Assembly (NCBI GenBank): GCA_045600225.1
Contig: JAZRXL010000016.1
Span: 1 to 64,000 of the forward strand
DNA from: UBA1181 sp045600225
Lineage (GTDB): Bacteria > Bacteroidota > Bacteroidia > Bacteroidales > Paludibacteraceae
Direction of reading: 5' to 3'
Length of the DNA stretch: 64,000 nt
The translations under genes were made by a program, and so were the position numbers. Shown here piece by piece: positions 51,665 to 60,917 of this stretch. A model generated the notes under the pieces. The model saw nothing but the letters and a program-made list of their open reading frames with translations. It was not told where the DNA came from and made no database searches. Numbering within the stretch: position 1 is the stretch's first letter; every line of letters starts with the position of its first letter.

Positions 51665-53050
51665 ATGAAGAAACTTAACAATTTAAAATTATTCGTCCTA
51701 ACTATCGTAGGCTTTTTCTCTGTGAGCACTGCTTTCGCTTATGATGATATCTATGCATCAACAAAGAAAGGAGAGGCATCTTATTCTGAAAAAAGACAAA
51801 AGAGCGCAGAGGCCAAAAGACAAAAAGAAGTAAAGGAATTTGAAGAGATACAAAAGAAGGCTTCTAGTCAGAGTGATGATATGATTGTTGTGAAGAATTC
51901 TAACTTGAAGCAATATGTTTTTTCTTCTAAGAAAGTCGTGTATATTAGTGATACAACGATTAAGGATAACAATTTCTATTTGGATACGGTAAGGGTCTTG
52001 GATGAGGCTGGTGAATTAGAGAAAACGTTGATTATAAAGACCAAGAACAAACAAGATGTTGCTTTTGAGAATGGCTCAATCGTAATATCAGATCCGATAG
52101 CAGTTGCTTCCGGTGAATTTAAGACAGATTCGTTAATTGCATTGGAAAATGGTGATTATGAGTATACACAGCGTTTGAATAAATATCATGGTGCAGGTTA
52201 TGATGTGGTTACTCCGGACGAATCGGTCGAATCAAATACATTGTCAAATTCTAACACTTATGTGTACATTGGTGTAGATAATCCTTGGGGATGGAATCAG
52301 TATAACTACTCATGGACAGCTATGACATTGGGATTTACTCCTTATTGGTATGATTGGTATTGGGGATATCCATCGCTTTATTCTCCATATGCATGGCACT
52401 ATTATCATGGATTGTATGTACATCCATGGTGTCACTATCATCACCATTATTATGGACATTATAATCATATGGCATACTATCATCCTTCTTATACTCATCA
52501 TCATTCTGTTGTGCGTACGAGTCCAACAAGAGGAGGGTATACAGCATCCTCGTCACAAAGAACTATTTCCAGAAGTTCAGGTTCTGCTAGTGTAAGTTCG
52601 TCGACGGTGACTCGTTCTTCTTCGACTTCGTCAGGAACCACAGTGGTGAGAAGAACTTCATCAGGTACGACTACTTCATCTTCAAGATCGTCGTATTCTG
52701 GATCTTCGTATAATTCAGGAAGAAGTGTAAGCGGATCGTCGTCTTCTTCTAGTTATGGAAATTCTAGTAGATCTTCTTATAACTCAAGTTCGTCTTCAAG
52801 GTCTTCGTATACACCATCAAGTTCGTCTTCAAGATCTTCGTATACACCATCAAGCTCATCTTCTAGATCATCATATGCTCCTTCAAGTTCATATAGTTCG
52901 TCTTCAAGATCTTCTTATGGTTCTTCAAGTTCCTCTACAAGATCTTCAAGTTCGGGAAGCAGCAGTAGCTATTCTTCAAGATCAAGCAGTAGCCCTTCTA
53001 CATATCGTAGTCCTTCTTCTACTGGTGGTCGAAGTGGTATGGGAAGATAA
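51665..53050 (+). CDS. Secreted His/Tyr-rich protein with Ser-Arg-rich repeat tail
   Basis: A 461-residue exported protein of unknown function. Signal peptide MKKLNNLKLFVLTIVGFFSVSTAFA, then a charged coiled region (EKRQKSAEAKRQKEVKEFEEIQKK) and a beta-rich middle. An aromatic/histidine stretch follows (about residues 205-290: WGWNQYNYSW, YWYDWYWGYP, then over a dozen His among Tyr). The last 160 residues are almost only Ser, Arg, Tyr, Gly and Thr in RSSYTPSSSSS-like repeats. An ATG five codons upstream (51650) is less likely. The His cluster suggests metal binding, and the tail cell-surface or glycan-modified linker properties; inference. A TATCTTTG -7 box at 51601-51608 may serve it. Confidence 0.6.
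   Translation: MKKLNNLKLFVLTIVGFFSVSTAFAYDDIYASTKKGEASYSEKRQKSAEAKRQKEVKEFEEIQKKASSQSDDMIVVKNSNLKQYVFSSKKVVYISDTTIKDNNFYLDTVRVLDEAGELEKTLIIKTKNKQDVAFENGSIVISDPIAVASGEFKTDSLIALENGDYEYTQRLNKYHGAGYDVVTPDESVESNTLSNSNTYVYIGVDNPWGWNQYNYSWTAMTLGFTPYWYDWYWGYPSLYSPYAWHYYHGLYVHPWCHYHHHYYGHYNHMAYYHPSYTHHHSVVRTSPTRGGYTASSSQRTISRSSGSASVSSSTVTRSSSTSSGTTVVRRTSSGTTTSSSRSSYSGSSYNSGRSVSGSSSSSSYGNSSRSSYNSSSSSRSSYTPSSSSSRSSYTPSSSSSRSSYAPSSSYSSSSRSSYGSSSSSTRSSSSGSSSSYSSRSSSSPSTYRSPSSTGGRSGMGR
52784..52930 (+). repeat. 33-nt tandem coding repeat
   Basis: Two nearly identical 33-nt units (52784-52816, 52817-52849; one base differs), a third diverged unit (52850-52882) and partial copies after. Each encodes an 11-residue unit SSSSSRSSYTP. 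Such repeats can change copy number by slippage and so vary the length of the surface tail. Confidence 0.7.
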
Positions 53051-53090
53051 CATTATTTAAGTCTAAGTATAATTATAAATGTTTAATGAT

Positions 53091-54503
53091 ATGAAAAAGT
53101 GTTTATTGGCATTAGGGGCTTTGGCATTGTCTGCAGTAGGATTTTCTCAGAGTGCATACGATGCGATTAATTTGAATCAAATGGACCCTATGTTGGGTAC
53201 GGCAAGATATTCTGCAATGGCGGGTGCGTTTGGTGCGTTTGGTGGAAATCCATCGGCTGCAAAAGATAATCCTGCAGGATTGGGAGTCTATAAATGCATT
53301 GATCTCTCTTTTACTCCAAACTTGTATTTGGATAACGATAAGGAGGTTGGTTTCTGTTTGAACAATTTTGCTGTAGTGATTAACTTTAGAAATCATGAGA
53401 ATAGAGAGAAGGGATACATTACATCGTCCTTGGGAATCTCATATAATCGTTTGAGAAATTTCTCTCGTTATTCGTCTGTAAATAGTTTGAATTTCAGTGG
53501 CAAGTCATTATCTGATGATATGGCAACTACTGCAGTGCCGGATAATGTGTTTAATAACGCTCTTGATTTAGGTTTGGTTGCCTATGACGAAAACGGAGAT
53601 GCAGAGTCTCGATTTAGCTTAAGCGACAATTTTGACAAGTCTACTCGTTTCATAGAGTCAGGACATGCCGGACAATGGGATTTCTCTTATGGAATGAATA
53701 TCAGCAATCGTGTATATTTGGGAGCTGCCATGGGTGTTGCAAATCTTACTTATTCACAAAAGGCATTGTACGATGAAACTTCTTTGAATGCTAATGGAGA
53801 TTACTTCTATTTCGATAATTATTATAGAGCAGAAGGTGTCGGTGTAAACTTTAAGGTAGGTGCTATTGTTAAGGCTACAGATTTCCTTCGTTTAGGATTC
53901 ACAGTTCACACTCCAACATTCTACAATATCGATGAAGAATACTCTAAGGAATTTGATTACAACGACCAATATCCAGAGCAACCAGAAATTGAATATGGTA
54001 ACTATAATTATGATATGACTTCTCCGTTCCAATTGCAAGCAAGTTTAGGTTTCGTTATTGCAAACAGAGCTTTGATAGGTCTTGAATATGATTATGACAA
54101 CTATTCAACTATGCGTTTGAAATCAAAGGATGTTAAGTTGGAGAATGAGTGTGCTATTATTAAAGAAAATTTCAAAGCATCTCATACAATGAAATTGGGA
54201 GCAGAGTTTAAGGTTATTGATCAATTTGCTTTGCGTGCTGGTTTTGCATATGTTACACCTCCAATGGAGTATACCAATGATATTGCAAGACTTAATATGA
54301 TTAGTCCTTATTCTGTGCCTCAGCATACTCACTACATTACAGCAGGTGCTGGATATGAAGGAGCTCACTTCTATTGCGATTTGGCATATGTGTTCAGAAA
54401 TCAAAACACGAGATTGTTCCAAATGTTACCTCAAGATGAGAGTGCATGCGATTTGAATCTTAAGAATCATAATATTTCAGCAACATTTGGTTGGAGATTT
54501 TAA
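53091..54503 (+). CDS. OmpP1/FadL-like outer-membrane protein
   Basis: A 470-residue barrel. Signal peptide MKKCLLALGALALSAVGFS, then LGTARYSAMAGAFGAFGGNPSAAKDNPAGLGVYKCIDLSFTPNLYLD, the N-terminal hatch-like pattern (sample/NPAG) of FadL/TodX and PorV-type proteins. A repeating barrel follows, ending ISATFGWRF. It lies 40 nt downstream of the His/Ser-rich protein gene and may be cotranscribed. Substrate, perhaps hydrophobic compounds, is inferred from family only. Confidence 0.75.
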   Translation: MKKCLLALGALALSAVGFSQSAYDAINLNQMDPMLGTARYSAMAGAFGAFGGNPSAAKDNPAGLGVYKCIDLSFTPNLYLDNDKEVGFCLNNFAVVINFRNHENREKGYITSSLGISYNRLRNFSRYSSVNSLNFSGKSLSDDMATTAVPDNVFNNALDLGLVAYDENGDAESRFSLSDNFDKSTRFIESGHAGQWDFSYGMNISNRVYLGAAMGVANLTYSQKALYDETSLNANGDYFYFDNYYRAEGVGVNFKVGAIVKATDFLRLGFTVHTPTFYNIDEEYSKEFDYNDQYPEQPEIEYGNYNYDMTSPFQLQASLGFVIANRALIGLEYDYDNYSTMRLKSKDVKLENECAIIKENFKASHTMKLGAEFKVIDQFALRAGFAYVTPPMEYTNDIARLNMISPYSVPQHTHYITAGAGYEGAHFYCDLAYVFRNQNTRLFQMLPQDESACDLNLKNHNISATFGWRF

Positions 54504-54530
54504 TCTATTATTAATCATATAAAATAAAAA

Positions 54531-55196
54531 ATGAAAAAGTATTTAGCAGAAATGGTAGGTACCATGGTTTTGGTACTTATGGGATGTGGGGTGGCAATTG
54601 CCCTTGGTTGTAATTCTACAGTAGGTGCTAACACAGCGTCTGTTGTTGGTACGTCAATGGCCTTCGGTTTGGCTGTAGTGGCAATGGCATATACCATTGG
54701 TGGTATAAGTGGTTGTCATATCAATCCAGCAATCACTTTGGGATGTTTCTTGACAAAGAGAATCTCAGCAAAGGATTGTGGAATGTATATGTTGTTCCAA
54801 GTTATTGGTGCATTTATTGGTGCAGGTATTTTGGCTTGCTTGTTTGGTTGTGAGAGTGGTCTAGGAGCTAACGCACTTCAAGCAGGTAATGGAGTTACTC
54901 TTTGCCAAGGATTAACAGCAGAGATCGTATTTACTTGTGTGTTCGTTCTTGTTGTGCTTGGAACTACTTCAGAGAAGGGTGCAGGTAATCTTGCAGGTTT
55001 GGCAATCGGTTTGACTTTGGTGCTTGTTCACCTTGCTTGTATCTATTTCACAGGTACATCCGTTAATCCTGCTCGTTCTATCGCTCCTGCTATCTTGGCT
55101 GGCGGTGATGCTTTGGCTCAATTGTGGATATTTATCGTAGGCCCATTTGTAGGTGCTGCTCTTGCTGCACTTGTTTGGAAAGTGTTGGATAAATAA
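54531..55196 (+). CDS. aqpZ: Aquaporin Z-type water channel
   Basis: A 221-residue, six-helix MIP-family channel. Both NPA loops are present (GCHINPAITLG and GTSVNPARSIAPAIL), with the arginine of the selectivity filter after the second. The short length and small-residue filter fit AqpZ (water) more than GlpF (glycerol). Follows the barrel gene by 27 nt; ends in a strong terminator. Confidence 0.92.
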   Translation: MKKYLAEMVGTMVLVLMGCGVAIALGCNSTVGANTASVVGTSMAFGLAVVAMAYTIGGISGCHINPAITLGCFLTKRISAKDCGMYMLFQVIGAFIGAGILACLFGCESGLGANALQAGNGVTLCQGLTAEIVFTCVFVLVVLGTTSEKGAGNLAGLAIGLTLVLVHLACIYFTGTSVNPARSIAPAILAGGDALAQLWIFIVGPFVGAALAALVWKVLDK

Positions 55197-55219
55197 TTGT
55201 TCAATAGATAAAGAATCGA

Positions 55220-55252
55220 AAGGGGGCTGTGTCCGTGACACAGCCCCCTTCT
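55220..55252 (+). terminator. Terminator of aqpZ
   Basis: A perfect 12-bp GC-rich stem GGGGGCTGTGTC/GACACAGCCCCC with a 3-nt loop, flanked by AA and TTCTT. The tail is short of T residues, but the stem is very strong. Confidence 0.75.
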
Positions 55253-55298
55253 TCGTGCAATCTTATTTTTCTCTTCTCTCAAATGGGTGGGTGGTTTG

Positions 55299-55835
55299 TT
55301 AGTCTTCTTTCTTTTTTGTGGTAAGAAGTAGTGCCTTTTGAATAGGCTTCACTATAATTGCATCTATAATATAACTGATGAATAGGCTTGCAATGAAAAC
55401 AGAAATAATACATATCGCCCAATAAAGGTATGCAGATAAGCCTATTGTGTTGGGAAATAATCTAATAAAGTACCAAATACATAAGAAATGGATAAGAAAT
55501 ATGCCAAATGATTGTTTGCCTAAAAATAGAATGATTTTCTGGATCTTTTCATTAGGTTGAATGTCTAAGTTCTTTAAGAATACATAACATGCGATTGCGT
55601 AAATTGTATAGGATGGCATCAGGTCGTGTATGTTGTTCTGATAACTAAAGAAATATTTTTTAAGAATGATAATGCCAAAACAAATAAATCCTAGAACATA
55701 AATGATTGTGCGATCTTCTTTCTTCGTGAATATTTTTTCCACGCATGCTCCAATACAAAAGTAGATAGACCACATGGCAAAAGGATATGTCCAGCTATAT
55801 CCAAATTGAAAGTAAGGTTGTCTGATATACTTGAA
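55299..55835 (-). pseudogene. N-terminally truncated acyltransferase-3 remnant
   Basis: The open frame begins right after a stop codon at 55836-55838, beside the valS terminator. It encodes about five transmembrane helices of the C-terminal half of an acyltransferase_3 protein (YIRQPYFQFGYSWTYPFAMW, LGKQSFGIFLIHFLCIWYF). The N-terminal half with the catalytic His/Arg region is missing. The first ATG is at 55775, but a product from it (158 residues) could not be a complete enzyme. It reads as a decayed gene cut at its 5' side. It is not a copy of the intact acyltransferase at 58737, from which it differs clearly. Confidence 0.7.
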
Positions 55836-55837
55836 TT

Positions 55838-55874
55838 AAAAACACAGACTCCTCTGTAAAAAGGGGAGTCTGTG
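55838..55874 (-). terminator. Terminator of valS
   Basis: A 10-bp stem CACAGACTCC/GGAGTCTGTG with a 12-nt loop (55843-55874), followed by five T residues in the minus direction, 24 nt past the valS stop. Confidence 0.82.
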
Positions 55875-55897
55875 AAAATTATGGACATTATTTGTGA

Positions 55898-58576
55898 CTA
55901 TTTCAATTTTGCAATGTTCTCCTTTAGAGAAGCAATCTTAGTTTCTGCATCTGCTTTCTTCTTTCTCTCGTTTTCAACGACCTCAGGTTTGGCGTTTGCT
56001 ACAAACTTTTCATTGCCCAATTTCTTGTTGACAGAGATAAGGAATCCTTCTAGATATTTAATTTCGTCTTCCATCTTCTTGATCTCTTCTTCTGCGTTTA
56101 CATTACTTCCAAGAGGTATTGCAATTTCGATAGTTCCTACCATGAAAGAAGAAGAAGATCCTTCTATAGAACCATTGTTTTCTGAAATAACATTGATGTT
56201 AGCCAGCTTTTGGATGATAGAATCATTTTTTCCGTCCCATTCTCCTTTGTAGAAAAGATCAAATGCCTCACGAGGAGAGATTCCCTTGTTCGCACGGATA
56301 TTTCTTACACCAGCAATGATTTGTTTCGTTACTTCCATTCTGTTGATGTTCTTCTCACAAAAATCTTCAGCAGAAGGAAGAAGGCTAACCATGATACTGT
56401 CTTTTGAATCACGCTCCTTAATGTTTTGGTATAGCTCCTCTGTGATAAATGGCATGAACGGATGAAGAAGTTTTAGCAAAGTCTCAAAATAGCTTAGTGT
56501 TGCGTCATAAGTGACTTTGTCTATTGGTTGTTGGTATGCAGGTTTCACCATCTCCAAGTACCAAGAAGAGAATTCATCCCAAAATAGTTTGTAAACAGCC
56601 ATTAGAGCTTCACTAATTCTGTATTTGTCGAAGCAGTCGTTGATCTCAGCGATAGTCTTGTTTAATTGTTGCTTAAACCATTTAACTGCTTTTTGAGCTG
56701 ATTCTGGTTGCTCAAGATCTGACTTTACTTCCCAACCCTTTACTAAGCGGAATGCATTCCAAATTTTATTGTTGAAGTTACGTCCTTGTTCGCAAAGTGC
56801 TTCGTCGAAAAGAATGTCGTTTCCTGCAGGTGCAGAAAGCATCATTCCCATACGAACACCATCGGCGCCAAATCTTTCGATCAAATCCAATGGGTCTGGA
56901 GAGTTTCCTAAAGATTTTGACATCTTGCGTCCAAGTTTGTCTCTTACAATACCTGTAAAGTATACATTCTTGAATGGCATGTCTCCTTCATATTCATAAC
57001 CCGCCATAATCATACGAGCCACCCAGAAGAAAATGATGTCAGGACCTGTTACAAGATCGCTTGTAGGGTAGTAGTATTTGATTTCTTCGTTACCAGGGTT
57101 GTTGATTCCGTCGAAAAGAGAAATTGGCCACAACCATGAAGAGAACCATGTATCCAAACAGTCTTCGTCTTGTCTTAGGTCTGCAATTGTAAGTTGTTGG
57201 TTGCCGCTTTTTGCTTTTGCAAGTTCAATTGCTTTTTCTTCGCTTTCTGCTACTACATAACCTCCTTCTGGAAGGAAATAAGCAGGAATTCTATGACCCC
57301 ACCATAACTGACGGCTAATACACCAGTCTTTGATATTTTCCAACCAGTTTCTGTATGTATTCTTGTATTTTGCAGGGTAGAACTTCAAATCATCTTTCAT
57401 TACTGGCTCAAGAGCAATCTTCGCAAGGTGTTCCATTTTTAGGAACCATTGCATGGATAGTTTCGGCTCAATAACAACATTTGTGCGTTCAGAATAACCA
57501 ACCTTATTTGTATAGTCTTCCGTCTTTTCTAGTAAACCTGCAGATGCTAAATCCTTTTCGATTTGTTTTCTAACATCGAAACGGTCTTGTCCGACATACA
57601 TACCTGCAGCTTCGCTGATACTTCCGTTGTCATTGAATATGTCAATGGTCTGTAAATTGTATTTTTCGCCCAACATGTAGTCATTGACATCATGTGCAGG
57701 CGTAACTTTCAAACATCCGGTTCCAAATTCAATATCTACATATTCATCCTCAATCACAGGAATGACACGATTTACTAGAGGAACGATCACCTTCTTGCCT
57801 GCCAACCATCTGTTTTTTGGATCTTTTGGGTTGATGCACATCGCAGAGTCTCCCATGATGGTCTCGGGTCTGGTGGTTGCAACCACAGCATAACGGCCTT
57901 TAGCATCTTTGTGTACAATTTCTCCTTCTGCTCCGGTTTCTCCAGACATGTCGTCCTCGGCCACATAGTATTTAAGGTAGAATAGTTTGCTATGCTCCTC
58001 TTTGTAAATAACCTCCTCGTCAGAAAGCGCGGTTAGTGCTTTGGGATCCCAGTTCACCATGCGAACACCACGGTATATTAATCCTTTTTCGTAAAGATCG
58101 CAGAATACCTTGATGACACTTTTACTTCTGGTTTCATCCATTGTGAATCCGGTTCTGTCCCAATCGCAAGATGCTCCTAACTTTTTTAATTGCTCAAGAA
58201 TGATACCTCCATGTTTGCGTGTCCACTCCCAAGCGTGCTCCAAGAATTGGTCACGAGTCAAGTCGGTTTTCTTAATTCCTTCTTGTGCAAGTTTGTTTAC
58301 CACTTTAGCTTCGGTTGCGATGGAAGCATGGTCTGTTCCAGGCACCCAACAAGCGTTCTTCCCAAGCATACGTGCACGACGGACAAGAATATCTTGGATC
58401 GTGTTGTTCAACATGTGTCCCATGTGAAGGACTCCTGTTACATTTGGTGGTGGAATAACAATTGTGTAGGGTTCGCGACCATCTGGCTTTGATTTGAAAA
58501 AGCCATTATCTAACCAGTATTGGTACCATTTCGACTCTACGTCGGAAGGGTTGTACTTGTTTGCCAATTCTTGCAT
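55898..58576 (-). CDS. valS: Valyl-tRNA synthetase
   Basis: An 892-residue class I synthetase. HIGH motif in PPNVTGVLHMGHMLNN, editing domain with ARYAVVATTRPETIMGDSAMCINP-like block near 230-250 and TPAHDVNDYMLGEKY, KMSKS intact in GRKMSKSLGNSPDPLDLIERFGADGVRMG. The C-terminal anticodon-binding domain is followed by a Glu/Lys-rich coiled coil (EEIKKMEDEIKYLEGFLISVNKKLGNEKF) that grips the tRNA. Normal length. Confidence 0.97.
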   Translation of the reverse strand: MQELANKYNPSDVESKWYQYWLDNGFFKSKPDGREPYTIVIPPPNVTGVLHMGHMLNNTIQDILVRRARMLGKNACWVPGTDHASIATEAKVVNKLAQEGIKKTDLTRDQFLEHAWEWTRKHGGIILEQLKKLGASCDWDRTGFTMDETRSKSVIKVFCDLYEKGLIYRGVRMVNWDPKALTALSDEEVIYKEEHSKLFYLKYYVAEDDMSGETGAEGEIVHKDAKGRYAVVATTRPETIMGDSAMCINPKDPKNRWLAGKKVIVPLVNRVIPVIEDEYVDIEFGTGCLKVTPAHDVNDYMLGEKYNLQTIDIFNDNGSISEAAGMYVGQDRFDVRKQIEKDLASAGLLEKTEDYTNKVGYSERTNVVIEPKLSMQWFLKMEHLAKIALEPVMKDDLKFYPAKYKNTYRNWLENIKDWCISRQLWWGHRIPAYFLPEGGYVVAESEEKAIELAKAKSGNQQLTIADLRQDEDCLDTWFSSWLWPISLFDGINNPGNEEIKYYYPTSDLVTGPDIIFFWVARMIMAGYEYEGDMPFKNVYFTGIVRDKLGRKMSKSLGNSPDPLDLIERFGADGVRMGMMLSAPAGNDILFDEALCEQGRNFNNKIWNAFRLVKGWEVKSDLEQPESAQKAVKWFKQQLNKTIAEINDCFDKYRISEALMAVYKLFWDEFSSWYLEMVKPAYQQPIDKVTYDATLSYFETLLKLLHPFMPFITEELYQNIKERDSKDSIMVSLLPSAEDFCEKNINRMEVTKQIIAGVRNIRANKGISPREAFDLFYKGEWDGKNDSIIQKLANINVISENNGSIEGSSSSFMVGTIEIAIPLGSNVNAEEEIKKMEDEIKYLEGFLISVNKKLGNEKFVANAKPEVVENERKKKADAETKIASLKENIAKLK

Positions 58577-58736
58577 ATTTATCTAATTGTATCTAATGTA
58601 CTTATATTTATTCTGCAAATTTAATGAAATTTTCTGTTTTAGTATACTCCCATGCGTTGAAACAATTGTGTACAAGAATATTTCTTAACTTTGTGATGTT
58701 GTTCGTTTTTTTTTTGTAACTATATTTTGATTTGAA

Positions 58737-59738
58737 ATGAGTAATATGACAAATAGAAATAATGCGTTTGATTTTTTGAAGTTCTTGGGAGCTATAATCG
58801 TTGTTTTTTTGCATTGTCAATATCCGGGTAGAGATGTCTTGAATGTTTTCGTGCGGTTTGCAGTTCCTTTGTTTTTCCTTTTGTCGGGTTATTGCGTGCA
58901 AACGCAGGATGAAAAGCTCTTAAAGGATCGTTTGATGAGAGGATTAAAGAAAATGCTGAATTTATTGTTCTTCTCCACCTTGCTATATTTCTTTGTCATG
59001 TTACCTCTTTATATTAGAGATGGATTCCCCGACATGAAATCTTATCTGATGCTTTTGCTATATAATGAACATCCTTTTGGATTCCATTTGTGGTACATTG
59101 GTTCTTATGTGTATGTATTGGCTATTGCCTATGTGTCGGTTCTCTTTAATGTTAGAAAATTTGTTCTTTTAATCTTTCCGTTGCTGTTGCTCGTCAATCT
59201 TTTTTTTGGGGAATTCTCACCTGTTACATTAGGGTGTACTCCCGAACATAATTTTTATCTTCGGAATTTCCTTTTGATGGGATTGCCATTTTTCTCCATT
59301 GGATACTTAATGTCGGAATATCAAGTGGGGAAAAAAACAGGAGTGTCAGTGCTTCCGTTTATTGGGGTTTTCGTTGTGTTGACTTTCTTGGAGAGATTCC
59401 TATTGGTGAAAGAGTTTGGAGTGTCTTATGGCGACAATGTGGATGTTTTTGTTTCGCCTTCTGGATTGGCGGTTCTGCTAGTGCTATGGGGTAGTAGGAA
59501 TGATATTCATTTAGGAATGATGGGATCTAAGTTTGCAGAATTTGGCAGAAAATATAGCTTAGATATTTATATCTTTCATGCAATGTTTTTGATTCTTCTT
59601 AGAATGATTTTTAAGCGCATCCAAGTCTTGGAACCTATTTATCAGTCAATGGAGCCCGTTGTGGTTTTTGTTTCGACTTTTTTGTTTGTTGTATTCTTTG
59701 ATCGATGCAAAAGATTGATAAGTAAAAAGAGTCTTTAG
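58737..59738 (+). CDS. Acyltransferase 3 family membrane protein
   Basis: A 333-residue, roughly ten-helix protein. The N-terminus RNNAFDFLKFLGAIIVVFLHCQYPG keeps the family's conserved histidine (FLHC), and VRFAVPLFFLLSGYCVQ the F-x-LSG block. HLWYIGSYVYVLAIAYV and YSLDIYIFHAMFLILLR follow. These enzymes transfer acetyl or other acyl groups to surface polysaccharides or lipids. A -7 box TAACTTTG lies at 58686-58693. It is divergent from valS and unrelated in function to its neighbours. Confidence 0.85.
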   Translation: MSNMTNRNNAFDFLKFLGAIIVVFLHCQYPGRDVLNVFVRFAVPLFFLLSGYCVQTQDEKLLKDRLMRGLKKMLNLLFFSTLLYFFVMLPLYIRDGFPDMKSYLMLLLYNEHPFGFHLWYIGSYVYVLAIAYVSVLFNVRKFVLLIFPLLLLVNLFFGEFSPVTLGCTPEHNFYLRNFLLMGLPFFSIGYLMSEYQVGKKTGVSVLPFIGVFVVLTFLERFLLVKEFGVSYGDNVDVFVSPSGLAVLLVLWGSRNDIHLGMMGSKFAEFGRKYSLDIYIFHAMFLILLRMIFKRIQVLEPIYQSMEPVVVFVSTFLFVVFFDRCKRLISKKSL

Positions 59739-59792
59739 CAGATAAGGTTTTTCAGGTTCAAGTAATTACGATATTTTTTTTTGTTTGAAATA

Positions 59793-59824
59793 TTTGTGTG
59801 AGAAAAAAAATAGTTTTAATTTTG
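59793..59824 (+). promoter_or_regulatory. Promoter of the str/S10 operon
   Basis: TTTG (59793-59796), exactly 20 nt, then TAATTTTG (59817-59824), leaving a leader of about 55 nt before rpsL. Confidence 0.72.
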
Positions 59825-59884
59825 TAGCCACAATTAGTATAGTGTCTAATTTTAAAAGTAAATTAATAAAAATTTAAAAACGAA

Positions 59885-60289
59885 ATGCCTACAATTCAGC
59901 AATTAGTTAGAAAAGGAAGGGCTAGTCTTACAGACAAGAGTAAGTCTCCAGCATTGGATTCTTGTCCACAAAGAAGAGGTGTTTGTGTACGTGTATACAC
60001 TACAACTCCTAAGAAGCCTAACTCTGCAATGCGTAAGGTTGCCAGAGTACGTTTGACGAACCAAAAAGAAGTGAATGCTTACATTCCTGGTGAAGGACAC
60101 AACTTGCAAGAGCACTCAATCGTGATGGTACGTGGTGGACGTGTTAAGGACCTTCCAGGTGTACGTTATCACATCGTTCGTGGTACATTGGATACTGCAG
60201 GTGTAAATGGTCGTACACAACGTCGTTCTAAGTATGGTGCAAAGAGACCTAAGCCAGGTCAAGCAGCTCCAGCAAAGGGAAAGAAATAA
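59885..60289 (+). CDS. rpsL: Ribosomal protein S12
   Basis: A 134-residue small-subunit decoding-centre protein: MPTIQQLVRKGRASLTDKSKSPALDSCPQRRG, TTPKKPNSAMRKVARVRLTN with the lysine that is the classic streptomycin-resistance site unchanged (PKKPNS), and GRVKDLPGVRYHIVRG. First gene of the ribosomal operon. Confidence 0.98.
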   Translation: MPTIQQLVRKGRASLTDKSKSPALDSCPQRRGVCVRVYTTTPKKPNSAMRKVARVRLTNQKEVNAYIPGEGHNLQEHSIVMVRGGRVKDLPGVRYHIVRGTLDTAGVNGRTQRRSKYGAKRPKPGQAAPAKGKK

Positions 60290-60419
60290 GAACGTCAAGT
60301 AAAAATTAAGTAGAACAAGTTTTAGTTTTACTGGTGGCATTCATGGTTGAGTAAATGACTGGGAGAAGTCGTTGAAGCAACAAGCAACCAAAACAAAAAC
60401 GAAAAATTTTTGAGTTAAA

Positions 60420-60896
60420 ATGAGAAAAGCAAAACCAAAGAAAAGGGTCATTTTACCAGATCCTATCTTTAATGAAGTTATGGTTACAAGATTTGTAAAC
60501 CATTTGATGTACGATGGAAAAAAATCTATCGCTTATGATATCTTCTATACAGCATTAGACAATGTAAAGTCTAAATTCCCTAACGAGGAAAAAACTCCTC
60601 TTGAAATTTGGAAGAAAGCGTTGGAGAACATTACTCCACAAGTGGAAGTTAAGTCACGCCGTGTAGGTGGTGCTACATTCCAAGTTCCTACCGAAATCCG
60701 TCCTGAAAGAAAGGAATCTATTTCAATGAAAAATTTGATATTGTTCTCTCGTAAGAGAAGTGGTCACTCTATGGCTGACAAATTGGCTGCGGAGATTGCT
60801 GATGCATTCAACAATCAGGGTGGTGCTTTCAAGAAGAAAGAAGATATGCACAAAATGGCTGAAGCAAACCGTGCTTTTGCTCATTTCAGATTTTAA
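60420..60896 (+). CDS. rpsG: Ribosomal protein S7
   Basis: A 158-residue small-subunit assembly protein, binding the 16S rRNA 3' major domain. MRKAKPKKRVILPDPIFNEVMVTRFVNHLMYDGKKSIAYDIFYTAL, VEVKSRRVGGATFQVPTEIRP and C-terminal MHKMAEANRAFAHFRF are diagnostic. It follows rpsL after a 130-nt spacer in which I see no separate promoter. Confidence 0.98.
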   Translation: MRKAKPKKRVILPDPIFNEVMVTRFVNHLMYDGKKSIAYDIFYTALDNVKSKFPNEEKTPLEIWKKALENITPQVEVKSRRVGGATFQVPTEIRPERKESISMKNLILFSRKRSGHSMADKLAAEIADAFNNQGGAFKKKEDMHKMAEANRAFAHFRF

Positions 60897-60917
60897 TCCA
60901 TTAAATGAATTATACAA

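Noticed and set aside
52784..52930. 33-nt repeats as a CRISPR array
   Set aside because: The units are directly adjacent without unique spacers and are in-frame coding repeats.
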